Assembly (NCBI GenBank): GCA_964417895.1
Contig: CAYQJS010000054.1
Span: 1 to 36,749 of the forward strand
Reading direction: 5' to 3'
DNA: 36,749 nt
From: CAYQJS01 sp964417895
Lineage (GTDB): Bacteria > Chloroflexota > UBA6077 > SHYK01
The notes below the pieces were generated by a model. It was not told where the DNA came from. It did not search any database and was given only the letters and a program-made list of their open reading frames with translations. Positions 1 to 7,285 of this stretch are shown piece after piece; within the stretch, counting starts at the first letter, position 1; every line of letters begins with the position of its first letter. A program made the position numbers and the translations under genes.

Positions 1-5
1 CGAAT

Positions 6-23
6 GCCCCGATTCATCGGGGC
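6..23. other. hairpin at window edge
   Basis: A perfect 7-bp stem (GCCCCGA / TCGGGGC) with a 4-nt TTCA loop. It lies about 95 bases beyond the stop of the minus-strand CBS gene and has no clear T-tract. It could be a weak terminator or part of a dispersed palindromic repeat. Confidence 0.4.
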
Positions 24-118
24 TCGGAGTCCGCAGCGCGGACAGGGTGAGCGGGATTTTCAGCAGCCTATTAGGGCAAGACAGGCTTCGTGTCACAGCG
101 TTCGCGCCCGAGCAGAGG

Positions 119-538
119 CTACGCCGGCACTTCCTCTTCGGCTGCCTGGGATGTCTCAGCCACGTGCATGATCCCTACCGGCACACGCTCGCGGTCGATC
201 ACCACCAGGTACGCGATCTGGCGCTCCTGCATGACTTGCGTGACGCGTCCCTCGTCCTGGTCATCGAAGCAGTACTGGACGTCCGGCCGCATCGCTTCGC
301 GTACCGTGATGCGCGTGGGATCGGACTCGCGCCCTGCGACGCGCCGGTGAATGTCATCAGCAGAAATCGTACCCAGCAGCACCGTGGGCCCGCAGACCGG
401 AAGCACAGTCCGGTCACAATCGCGCATGGCCTGGGTGGCCTCCGCGAGGGTGGCCGCCGGGGCGAGCACGGGCCCTGGGGGGCCCATCACTTCCCGCACG
501 AGGCGCCCCGATGGCTGTGCAGCTGAGTTGCGGGACAT
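119..538 (-). CDS. CBS domain pair protein
   Basis: A small cytosolic protein of 139 residues made almost entirely of two CBS motifs; such pairs usually bind adenine nucleotides and act as regulatory or signalling modules. The first motif (about residues 14-70) begins VREVMGPPGPVLAPAATL and contains LPVCGPTVLLGTISADDI. The second (about 75-130) begins VREAMRPDVQYCFDDQ and contains YLVVIDRERVPVGIM. I chose the ATG at 538 because GGGAGAGG lies just upstream; an ATG at 586 in the same frame lacks such a site. No partner domain is fused, so it is a stand-alone CBS protein. It is transcribed divergently from the desaturase, with about 215 bp between the starts. Family assignment is firm; the ligand and target are unknown. 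Confidence 0.8.
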   Translation of the reverse strand: MSRNSAAQPSGRLVREVMGPPGPVLAPAATLAEATQAMRDCDRTVLPVCGPTVLLGTISADDIHRRVAGRESDPTRITVREAMRPDVQYCFDDQDEGRVTQVMQERQIAYLVVIDRERVPVGIMHVAETSQAAEEEVPA

Positions 539-753
539 GCCGCCTCTCCCACGCCCGGTTTTGGGCACAAATGCCGGCCGCCGCACGAGCGTGGCGGAGG
601 TTGCATAGTGCTCGCCGAATGTTGACGGTGAGTGCCCGCCCGGGCGAGGCTGGCGGCACTACGGTCATGATAGCATGGCGGCTCCGGATAGGCGGTACCC
701 AGTGGCTGCGCTCCCGATTCGCGTTTCATTTACGGGAGGGTCGTGGAGCGAGT

Positions 754-1707
754 ATGGTAGCAGGCGGTTCACAGCCTCCCGAGTGTGCTCCAGGTCAGGC
801 TAGTGAGTTGAGGCCAATGAGCGACCTCGGCTCCAAGTTCGGAGGCATCTTGCCCACTCCCGACGCGATTCCAAGGGCTGGCCGGCTGACGCCCGTGCTC
901 TCGAACGTTTTCGTGCTCGTGCTCCCCGCGGTCGGGGCGCTGGGGGCGCTTGTCACTCTGATTCAGGGGCGCGTGTCCCAGATCCACGTCGTGTTGTTCG
1001 CAGTCGGGTTCATCCTGACGGGGCTGGGCGTAACCATCGGCTATCACCGCCTGCTCACGCATCGTAGCTTTGAGACCCATGGGATCCTCAAAACCTTGCT
1101 GCTGGTCTGCGGGTCTATGGCGGTCCAGGGGCCGGCGCTTGATTGGGCAGCCCAGCACAAACTACATCACGCGTACACAGACAAGCCCGGGGACCCGCAC
1201 TCACCGATAGAGGGGTTCGTTCATTCGCACTGGGGATGGCTGGTCCGCTTGAAGGCGACTGACCCTGAGGTCCGCGCTCGCACGGTGCGATCGGACCGCG
1301 CCGAAGCATGGGTGAGCGACACATTCATGCTGTGGGTGGTTGTGGGCTACGTGGCTCCGCTTGTCATCGGCGGATGGGAAGGTCTTATCTGGGGCGGCCT
1401 ATTCCGACAGTTTGCCATGTCCAACGTCACCTTCGCAGTCAATTCCGTCTGCCATCGATGGGGCAGCCGCCCATTTCGCACCAACGATGAGAGCAGGAAC
1501 AACTGGATCGTTGCGATCCTTGGCCTGGGCGAAGGCTGGCACAACAATCATCACGCGTTTCCCTCTTCCGCCTTCCATGGGTTCCGCAAGCGGGAGTTCG
1601 ATCTCTCGGGCCAGGTAATCCGCTGCCTGGAGGCCACCCGGATGGCGTGGAACGTAAAGCGGCCAGACGGGAGCCACATACAGCGCAGGCTCACCGAGGG
1701 TTCGTAA
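754..1707 (+). CDS. fatty acyl-CoA/acyl-lipid desaturase
   Basis: A membrane di-iron desaturase of the stearoyl-CoA delta-9 type, which puts a cis double bond into a saturated acyl chain using O2 and electrons from a separate carrier. The three histidine boxes are visible: HRLLTH, HKLHH (followed by AYTDKPGDPHSP) and HNNHH in the context GEGWHNNHHAFPSSA. Hydrophobic segments lie before the first box (VLSNVFVLVLPAVGALGALV, then VVLFAVGFILTGLGVTIGY) and before the third (MLWVVVGYVAPLVIGG). Two starts are possible: ATG 754, with GGAG five bases upstream, and ATG 817 (MSDLGSKFGG), which matches the usual N-terminus but has a weaker site. I list 754. The length of about 296-317 residues is normal. 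Its likely role is adjusting membrane fluidity. No electron-transfer partner is next to it. Confidence 0.88.
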   Translation: MVAGGSQPPECAPGQASELRPMSDLGSKFGGILPTPDAIPRAGRLTPVLSNVFVLVLPAVGALGALVTLIQGRVSQIHVVLFAVGFILTGLGVTIGYHRLLTHRSFETHGILKTLLLVCGSMAVQGPALDWAAQHKLHHAYTDKPGDPHSPIEGFVHSHWGWLVRLKATDPEVRARTVRSDRAEAWVSDTFMLWVVVGYVAPLVIGGWEGLIWGGLFRQFAMSNVTFAVNSVCHRWGSRPFRTNDESRNNWIVAILGLGEGWHNNHHAFPSSAFHGFRKREFDLSGQVIRCLEATRMAWNVKRPDGSHIQRRLTEGS

Positions 1708-1825
1708 ACCCGAGCCGCGAAACGATCGGCCCCTCTACTGCTCGGACTGCTACGAGACGCGGCGACCGGGCGGCGGTTCGTCTGATCGCAGGGGCGGCTC
1801 TCGTTGGTAGCCGAGCCGGCAGGCG

Positions 1826-2677
1826 CTATTCGACTCTAGCCCACTTATCGACGTCGACCTTCCAGCCCTTGGTGCTGGCGAGGTCGAGTCGGTTGCCCTC
1901 GGGGTCCGTCACGCCGTATTCGACCTGGCGCTCGGGCGGCCGCACGTCCATCGGCTCGTCGGTCGGCTCGGCCGCCCGAATCTGTGTGAGCAGCCCAAGG
2001 GGGTCCGGCACCAGCATGCCGAAATGGTCGAACCACGACGTCCGGCCGCGGCTCCGCGCGTCTGTGGGGCTCTGGTTCTTGAGGATTGCAAGGTTGACGA
2101 AGCCATCGCCGGCGAACGGCGCTGGGAGTGTGACTGGCTTGAAGTCGCTCGGCACCTCTCCGAGCGTCATGCGGAGATGCTGGTCGATTTCCTCGTCGGT
2201 GCGGGTCACGTCACGCATGCCGAGCACCTGGAGGTAGAAGGCGTGCTTTCGGGGCTGATCAACGTTGAATGTCGCGAGGTGCCGGATCCCCGGGACAGTC
2301 TGCTGCCCGTTCACACCATACCCACGCTCCGAGAGGTCCACGACGATGCCCTCGGGATCCCTCAGCCGGTACTGGGCGTAGGGGTCCTCGCTCGGCCTGC
2401 GCTCGATGCGGAGGGAGGGATCGAAGTCCTCCAGGTTTCGCTCGATATCCATGGCGTCGTCGATCTGGAACCCGAAGTGGTGCACCCCGCGCTCCTGGTC
2501 TTCCTCGCCCGGCGCCGAGCCCCGCTTGAGCAGCCCCACACTGAAATGGCCGTCGGTGATGTAGATGGTCCCCTGCGGAGCCCTGTTGAACTCCTCCATG
2601 CCGAACCAGCGCTGGTACCAACCCGTCATCCGCTCGGGATCGTCGCACATGATCGCCAGGTAGTTGAGTCGCGACAT
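1826..2677 (-). CDS. two-module VOC protein, extradiol dioxygenase-like
   Basis: A 283-residue protein with two glyoxalase/VOC modules, the layout of type I extradiol dioxygenases such as BphC/HsaC that cleave catechols next to the diol. Module 1 is about residues 3-120 and module 2 about 130-275. In module 2 the expected metal ligands are H133 (GIRHLATFNVD) and H218 (WFDHFGMLVPD). The third position is D265 (DPEGNRLDLAS), where most members have Glu. Module 1 lacks the first His (LNYLAIMCDD), as is common for the non-catalytic N-terminal module. ATG 2677 is preceded by an ideal AAGGAGG seven bases upstream, so the longer frame to 2704 is not used. The flavin monooxygenase and alpha/beta hydrolase nearby would be logical pathway partners. 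The substrate cannot be read from the sequence. Confidence 0.8.
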   Translation of the reverse strand: MSRLNYLAIMCDDPERMTGWYQRWFGMEEFNRAPQGTIYITDGHFSVGLLKRGSAPGEEDQERGVHHFGFQIDDAMDIERNLEDFDPSLRIERRPSEDPYAQYRLRDPEGIVVDLSERGYGVNGQQTVPGIRHLATFNVDQPRKHAFYLQVLGMRDVTRTDEEIDQHLRMTLGEVPSDFKPVTLPAPFAGDGFVNLAILKNQSPTDARSRGRTSWFDHFGMLVPDPLGLLTQIRAAEPTDEPMDVRPPERQVEYGVTDPEGNRLDLASTKGWKVDVDKWARVE

Positions 2678-2772
2678 GAGTGAACCTCCTTCTCCGTTGG
2701 CCACATGATATTAGACCTCATGCGGATTCGCCGCACCACTGGCCATGAGAACCGCGTCCGACTCGCGGGGGA

Positions 2773-2791
2773 CTGGGGGCGAAGCCCCCAG
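2773..2791. other. perfect hairpin between two minus-strand genes
   Basis: CTGGGGGC-GAA-GCCCCCAG, an 8-bp perfect stem with a 3-nt loop, lies in the 147-bp gap between the kinase stop (2825) and the VOC start (2677). It could end kinase transcription, but no T-run follows on the minus strand. Similar GC-rich palindromes recur elsewhere in the window. Confidence 0.4.
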
Positions 2792-2824
2792 AAAGGAAGG
2801 GGTGGGCGGGTGGGCATTTTCAGG

Positions 2825-3364
2825 TTAGGATCCCTCGAGGCTCGCCTCCATCAGCCGCATCGCCGTCTCTACCCCCTCGTCGAATTCTACGAACACCTTG
2901 TCCAGCCGCTGGGCTTCCTCGCCGATGAAGTCCTGAATCAGGCGACAACGGTCAAACTGCGCGTCTGTCACCGCTCGGTCGTGGGTCGGCCCGCCCAGCA
3001 TTCTCCGATGCTGCTCAGGATCTGTCACTCGGAGGTAGAGCTCGATGGCGGTCACCTCCTCGGGAGCCACGAGGAGACCTGGAACGATGCTGCTGCCCTC
3101 GAAGACGTAGAGCTGCCTCTCGGTGGTTGCGAAGGCCGCGAGCTGATTGACGCAAGCCATGATCGGACGGCAGCGGGCCACATAGTCGTCGGTGGATTCA
3201 AGATCGTAGGTGTGGAGCCAGAGCAAACGAGTGCTCGGTTGGGTTGCGCGCAGAATGGTTTGAATCAGAGACGTGCAAACTACCGTCAGAAACGGGATCC
3301 GCTTGCACAGCTCCACGGCCATGCTCGATTTTCCGACGCCGGCTGCGCCGCCGATAGCGATCAC
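2825..3364 (-). CDS. P-loop kinase, 2-phosphoglycerate-kinase-like, start unclear
   Basis: The protein opens with a P-loop, IGGAAGVGKSSMAVEL, followed by VVCTSLIQTILR. That pair resembles the kinase domain of archaeal-type 2-phosphoglycerate kinases and related zeta-like P-loop kinases. YVFEGSSIVPGLL probably holds the Walker-B region, and ELYLRVTDPEQHRRML resembles the family's lid and product-binding part. The only usable start is the GTG at 3364, which falls inside the first beta strand (PLVIAIGG) and has no ribosome site. The open frame continues upstream to a TAG at 3443-3445 and reads like protein (PAIEYPQLQRFNEGWGSSQG) but contains no ATG, GTG or TTG. The gene therefore looks N-terminally truncated or uses an unusual start. 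The substrate is unknown. Confidence 0.6.
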   Translation of the reverse strand: MIAIGGAAGVGKSSMAVELCKRIPFLTVVCTSLIQTILRATQPSTRLLWLHTYDLESTDDYVARCRPIMACVNQLAAFATTERQLYVFEGSSIVPGLLVAPEEVTAIELYLRVTDPEQHRRMLGGPTHDRAVTDAQFDRCRLIQDFIGEEAQRLDKVFVEFDEGVETAMRLMEASLEGS

Positions 3365-3719
3365 GAGAGGTTTCAGTCCCTGGCTGGAGCCCCAGCCCTC
3401 GTTGAACCGCTGGAGTTGGGGGTATTCGATGGCCGGGCTCCCCTACCAGGTGATAGCAGGCAGCAGTTTACTCGCAGCAGCGCAGGCGTGTGGCCTCGAA
3501 ACTCCAATTAGTGGGTGTCCCCCAAGTCAGTGCGCTCCCGCCGCCGAACCTGAAGAGGCGGGTGTGCCGAGCCAGCCCCCTCCCCCTCAAGGGGGGAGGG
3601 GGCAAACCCCTCGACCGGCGCGCAATAAGTCAGGGGCACCCGAACGAGCTTAGGGGCCTGACAAGGCGCCCGGAAAAGCGCACAATACCAGGACGTTTGC
3701 TGCTGGCGCTGGGGACACG
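3365..3719. other. intergenic region with palindromic repeat
   Basis: Apart from the possible upstream extension of the kinase frame (to 3442), I see no gene here. At 3575-3603 there is a long palindrome, GCCCCCTCCCCC-TCA-AGGGGGGAGGGGGC with one bulge, of the same CCCTCNCCC/GGGNGAGGG type as the repeat cluster at 4845-5004. It is probably a dispersed intergenic repeat. Confidence 0.5.
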
Positions 3720-4822
3720 ATGAAAGCAGCGCTCTTCTCCCTGGTTCCGTACGCGGGCCCCGCCGAGCGGGGAGTGTGGCCGGTGCCCGTGCAGGCGTAC
3801 TCGGCGGACGTGGCAGAGCAATCGATGCAGGCCAGTCTCGAGCAGTTCGAGCTGGCCGACCAGGTCGGCTTCGACTGGGTCACCGTCGCCGAGCACCACT
3901 TCGCTCCCATGTCGCTGACGCCGAACCCGATGATCATGGCCGGCGCGCTCACCCAGCGCGTGCGGCGGGCCAGGATTGCTCTCCTGGGAGCGAACCTCCC
4001 CATCCTGAATCCCGTGCGGGTGGCCGAGGAATTCGCCATGCTGGACACGATGACCGGGGGACGCGTTATCGCTGGCATGCTCCGAGGCACGTCAAATGAG
4101 TACGTGACCTACGGGATCAACCCGGCGGAGTCCCGCGATCGCTTCGAAGAGGCCATGGAGCTGATCATCAGGGCGTGGACGGAGCCACAGCCCTTTGGCT
4201 GGCAGGGCCGCTACTACGAATATCGCGCAATCTCCATCTGGCCGCGTCCGGTCCAGCAGCCACATCCGCCGATCTATATCTCCGGGTCGAGTCCGGAATC
4301 GGGCGAGCTGGCTGCGCGCAAACACCTCGCTGTGGGATTCGCCTTTACCACGGTACCGCTGGCCCGGGCGGCGGCGCGCTACTTTCGCGAGCAGGCTCAG
4401 GTGGCCGGGTGGGACCCCACGCCCGACGACATCCTGTACCGCGTCGCGGTGCACGTCGCTGATTCGGATGAGCAGGCGATGGAGGACCTCATGGCCTCAG
4501 GCGCGGCCACGCACCGCAGCTCGTTCGCTCTGGCGAACAAAGCGCTGGACGACGCCGTCGCCGGCGCGGGCTACTATGGACGCGACACCCCGACCCAGCG
4601 CGAGCGCCTGCGGATGCAGATGCGTGCCCTCGACGAGCGCATCGAGGCGGGCAGATCCTGGTGGGGGGCCCGGCCAGGGTGCTGTCGCAGATCGAATGGG
4701 TGCGCGATGAGCTGGGCGCAGGTATCCTGGACCTCACCTTCGCGCCGGTCGGGCGCGACAAGTCTTTGAAGGCGATCGAGCTGTTCGGCACGAAAGTCTT
4801 GCCCCGTATGCGCGAGCTGTGA
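3720..4822 (+). CDS. LLM-class flavin-dependent oxidoreductase (frameshifted near 3' end)
   Basis: A luciferase-like (F420- or FMN-dependent TIM-barrel) monooxygenase/oxidoreductase. Seen: GFDWVTVAEHHFAP near residue 60, TQRVRRARIALLGANLPILN, the barrel segment TGGRVIAGMLRGTSNEY, and PPIYISGSSPESGELAARK. The family is firm; the substrate is not readable. The first frame runs to a stop at 4769, but from about 4650 it no longer looks like the family. In the next frame QILVGGPARVLSQIEWV continues to KAIELFGTKVLPRMREL and a TGA at 4820-4822. Adding one base near 4650-4652 (a GGGCAG that would be GGGCCAG) restores a normal protein of about 367 residues. This is either a real 3' lesion or a homopolymer error. 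It precedes the hydrolase and monooxygenase on the same strand, separated from them by a repeat cluster. Confidence 0.82.
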
Positions 4823-4844
4823 GTGGTTGGACGCCGGTGGCAGC

Positions 4845-5004
4845 CGAGCCCTCACCCGCCCTTGGCCCTGCGGGCCGGCGGCCGGCCTCTCCCACTCGTG
4901 GGAGAGGCATGTGGCTCCCCCTCTCCCATGAAATGGGAGAGGGTTGGGGTGAGGGCTCGGTTCTCTTCCCCCTCCCCCTCGACGGGGGAGGGTTGGGGTG
5001 AGGG
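4845..5004. repeat. cluster of GC-rich palindromic repeats
   Basis: Three adjacent palindromes occur here: CTCTCCCACTCGTGGGAGAG, CTCTCCCATGAAATGGGAGAG, and CCCCTCCCCCTCGACGGGGG. They are framed by CCCTCACCC on the left and two copies of GGTTGGGGTGAGGG on the right. This looks like a dispersed REP/MITE-type intergenic element. Its right edge supplies the ribosome-binding-like GAGGG and the first GTG codons of the downstream hydrolase. Confidence 0.65.
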
Positions 5005-5855
5005 TGACCGTGATCCCAACATCGACAGGAACTGACCCCCTCGAAGAGCGACCACCGCCAGGCGCGCTCGTCGCGTTCACCGAGGGCTACGTCGAGGCGG
5101 ACGGCTTCCGCATCCGGTACCAGCAGGCTGGCGACGGCGAGCCGCTTGTGTGCCTGCACGGAGCCGGCGGCATGCGCGCCTCGCCGGCGCATGCGCTGCT
5201 CGCCGAGCGATATCGCGTGACCGTCTTCGAAGTTCCCGGCTTCGGCGCATCGCCGGCCAATGAACGGTCGTCGTCAATCCAGGAGCTGGCGGGCACGATG
5301 GCCCAGGCTGTTGCCAACCTCGGCATCGAGCGCTTCAACCTCATGGGGAACTCGTTCGGCGGGAGGCTCGCGCTCTGGATGGCCATCCAGCAGCCCGATC
5401 GGGTCCAGGCGCTCGTCCTGGCCGCGCCAGCGGCGATCCGGCCCGAAGACTCAGAGCGTCCGGCCGTGGCGCCCGACGATCGACTCGGCCTGCTCTACGC
5501 GCACCCGGAGCGGCAGCCCCCTCGGCCGCGTCCCGATCCGGCGATCGTCGCCAAGCAAGAGGCGCTACTGCGCCGCGTCAGCAGTCCACCGCGCGACCCG
5601 GACCTGGAGAGCCGGCTCCCCACCCTCAATGTACCGACTCTTGTGCTCTTCGGTACGCTGGACCGCGCCATCCCGCCGGAGATGGGCCGCGTCTATCGCG
5701 AGAAGCTTCCCAACTGCCACCTTGTCCTGGTGTACGACGCCGGCCACGCGCTTGACGCGGACCGCCCGGAGGCATTCGCGTCGGTAGTCAGCGACTTCCT
5801 GCAGCGTCGGGAGGGTTTCATCGTCACCTCGCACGACGCGCTGATTTATCCCTGA
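4998..5855 (+). CDS. alpha/beta hydrolase, possible meta-cleavage-product hydrolase
   Basis: An alpha/beta-hydrolase-fold enzyme of up to 285 residues. The oxyanion motif HGAGG is at residues 54-58, the nucleophile elbow GNSFGG has Ser119, the acid is Asp222 (LFGTLDRAIPP) and the base is His250 (DAGHALDADRPE). The size, the GNSFGG elbow and a flavin monooxygenase starting 13 bases downstream fit C-C hydrolases of the BphD/HsaD type that open meta-cleavage products, but an esterase or haloperoxidase-like role is possible. No ATG is available. GTG 4998 lies inside the repeat cluster, and GTG 5010 has GAGGG five bases upstream, so 5010 is also a good candidate. The fold begins only at about residue 30. 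Probably co-transcribed with the next gene. Confidence 0.8.
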   Translation: MRVTVIPTSTGTDPLEERPPPGALVAFTEGYVEADGFRIRYQQAGDGEPLVCLHGAGGMRASPAHALLAERYRVTVFEVPGFGASPANERSSSIQELAGTMAQAVANLGIERFNLMGNSFGGRLALWMAIQQPDRVQALVLAAPAAIRPEDSERPAVAPDDRLGLLYAHPERQPPRPRPDPAIVAKQEALLRRVSSPPRDPDLESRLPTLNVPTLVLFGTLDRAIPPEMGRVYREKLPNCHLVLVYDAGHALDADRPEAFASVVSDFLQRREGFIVTSHDALIYP

Positions 5856-5868
5856 CCACGCTACGCCC

Positions 5869-7047
5869 ATGGCAGTGACTCCCCCCACGACCGAGGAGCT
5901 GGTAGCCAGGGCACACGAGCTGGTGCCCCGGCTGCGAGAGCGAGCGGAACGCGCGGAGCAGCTGCGGCGCGTGCCGGACGAAACCATCGAGGACTTCCGC
6001 CGCGCCGGCTTCTTCCGCGTGTTCCAACCGGCCCGTTACGGCGGCTACGAGATGGACTACGGCGCCACCCAGATCAATTTGGCCGGGGTTCTCGGCCGGG
6101 GCTGCGGGTCGAGCGCTTGGGTGCAGAGCGTGCTCGCGTGCCACGCGTGGATCCTGGGCATGTTCCCAGAGACGGTCCAGGACGCTGTCTGGGGGTCCAA
6201 CCCGGACGCTCGAGTCGTTACAGCCTTCTCAACCACGACCGGCAGAGGGCGCCCGGTCGACGGCGGCTACATCGTGCAGGGCCAGTGGCAGTTCGCCAGC
6301 GGTGTGGACGCATGCGATTGGGCCATCCTGAACATCCCCATCGAGGGCCAGGTGCGGGCTCGGTTCGGGCGCTTTGGCCTGGTTCCCAGGACGCAGTGGG
6401 AGATCGTCGACACCTGGTTCGCGGGTGGCCTCCGCGGGAGCGGGAGCAAGGACATACTGATCAAGGAAGCGTTCGTGCCGCACGAGTACACCATCGACCC
6501 GTTCAATCCGCACGGGCCGCACGGGCCGCACGGGCCGCACGGGCAGCCGACCGACAGCCGCGCGCTCAGCGGCTCATACATCTACCGCCTGCCGATCCTG
6601 CCGATCTTCCCGTTCAACGTTGCTGCTCCGGCGTTGGGCGTGGCTCGCGGCGCGCTAGAGGCGTACATCGAGCAGACGGCCGCACGCCCGGAACGGGCCG
6701 GCGACGCCGCTAAGCAGCTCCGCGTCGCGGAATCGTCTGCGGAGATCGACGCCGGGGAAGCGCTCCTACGGGCAGACGCCGAGGAGGTAGCGCGTCTTGG
6801 CCGCTCGGGGGAGCCCTTCGGCCTGGAGCGCGAAGTCAGGTTCAAGCGCGATCTGGCCTTTGCCGGCCTGCTGTGGACGCGGGCGGTGGATAGGCTCGCC
6901 ACGTCGGTCGGCGCGCACGGCATCCTGGAGACGAATCCCATTCACCGCGCTTCGCGGGATATTCATGCCATGGCCAATCATGTTGGCCTGTCCTGGGACG
7001 TGGTTGCCATCCCCTACGGAAAGATGGCGCTCGGCCTGGAGAGCTGA
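5869..7047 (+). CDS. HsaA/HpaH-like flavin-dependent monooxygenase (acyl-CoA dehydrogenase fold)
   Basis: A 392-residue protein of the acyl-CoA-dehydrogenase-like monooxygenase group, which hydroxylates phenols ortho to the OH using reduced flavin from a separate reductase (compare HsaA in steroid catabolism and the p-hydroxyphenylacetate hydroxylase oxygenase). Seen: the N-terminal helical part with VPDETIEDFRRAGFFRVFQP and GGYEMDYG; the substrate/flavin region GCGSSAWVQSVLACHAWILG; a beta domain with GQWQFASGVDACDWAIL; GLRGSGSKDILI; and a C-terminal helical bundle ending GLSWDVVAIPYGKMALGLES. An insert of four Pro-His-Gly triplets lies at residues 214-225. No flavin reductase gene is in the window. 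The start ATG lies 13 bases after the hydrolase stop without a clear ribosome site, which suggests coupled translation. Confidence 0.82.
   Translation: MAVTPPTTEELVARAHELVPRLRERAERAEQLRRVPDETIEDFRRAGFFRVFQPARYGGYEMDYGATQINLAGVLGRGCGSSAWVQSVLACHAWILGMFPETVQDAVWGSNPDARVVTAFSTTTGRGRPVDGGYIVQGQWQFASGVDACDWAILNIPIEGQVRARFGRFGLVPRTQWEIVDTWFAGGLRGSGSKDILIKEAFVPHEYTIDPFNPHGPHGPHGPHGQPTDSRALSGSYIYRLPILPIFPFNVAAPALGVARGALEAYIEQTAARPERAGDAAKQLRVAESSAEIDAGEALLRADAEEVARLGRSGEPFGLEREVRFKRDLAFAGLLWTRAVDRLATSVGAHGILETNPIHRASRDIHAMANHVGLSWDVVAIPYGKMALGLES
6508..6543 (+). repeat. in-frame 9-bp tandem repeat (x4)
   Basis: Four exact copies of CCGCACGGG lie inside the flavin monooxygenase and encode (Pro-His-Gly)4 between the beta domain and the C-terminal helical domain. 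The perfect identity suggests recent slippage expansion. Confidence 0.9.
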
Positions 7048-7049
7048 CC

Positions 7050-7067
7050 TGGGGCTGCGGTGCCCCA
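7050..7067. other. hairpin after the monooxygenase
   Basis: TGGGGC-TGCGGT-GCCCCA begins three bases after the monooxygenase stop. The 6-bp stem has no T-run behind it, so it is only a possible terminator. Confidence 0.35.
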
Positions 7068-7171
7068 ATGTTACGAAGGGACGATTCAGTTGCTCCTTCC
7101 GCTGTGCTTGACTGATCCATCCAAGGCCGATTTGGCGCTGGGTGGAGCCTGCGCCTTTACCGGTCGCGGAA

Positions 7172-7258
7172 ATGTGTCGGGACACGCCCGCGGGCCCGCT
7201 TCGCATCCCGCTGCACCCGGCAGCCGAGCGCTACTGGCGCGAGGTGGGCTATCTGTAG
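7172..7258 (+). pseudogene. possible 3' remnant of a TAXI-type TRAP solute receptor
   Basis: A 28-codon frame ends PLRIPLHPAAERYWREVGYL before a TAG. This resembles the C-terminus of TAXI-family TRAP transporter receptors, which typically end with an HPGA..YY.E.G motif. Nothing upstream continues the family, so if real it is only the last part of a lost gene. Short length keeps confidence low. Confidence 0.3.
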
Positions 7259-7285
7259 GAGCACGACGCGCCGGTCTATCTGCCC

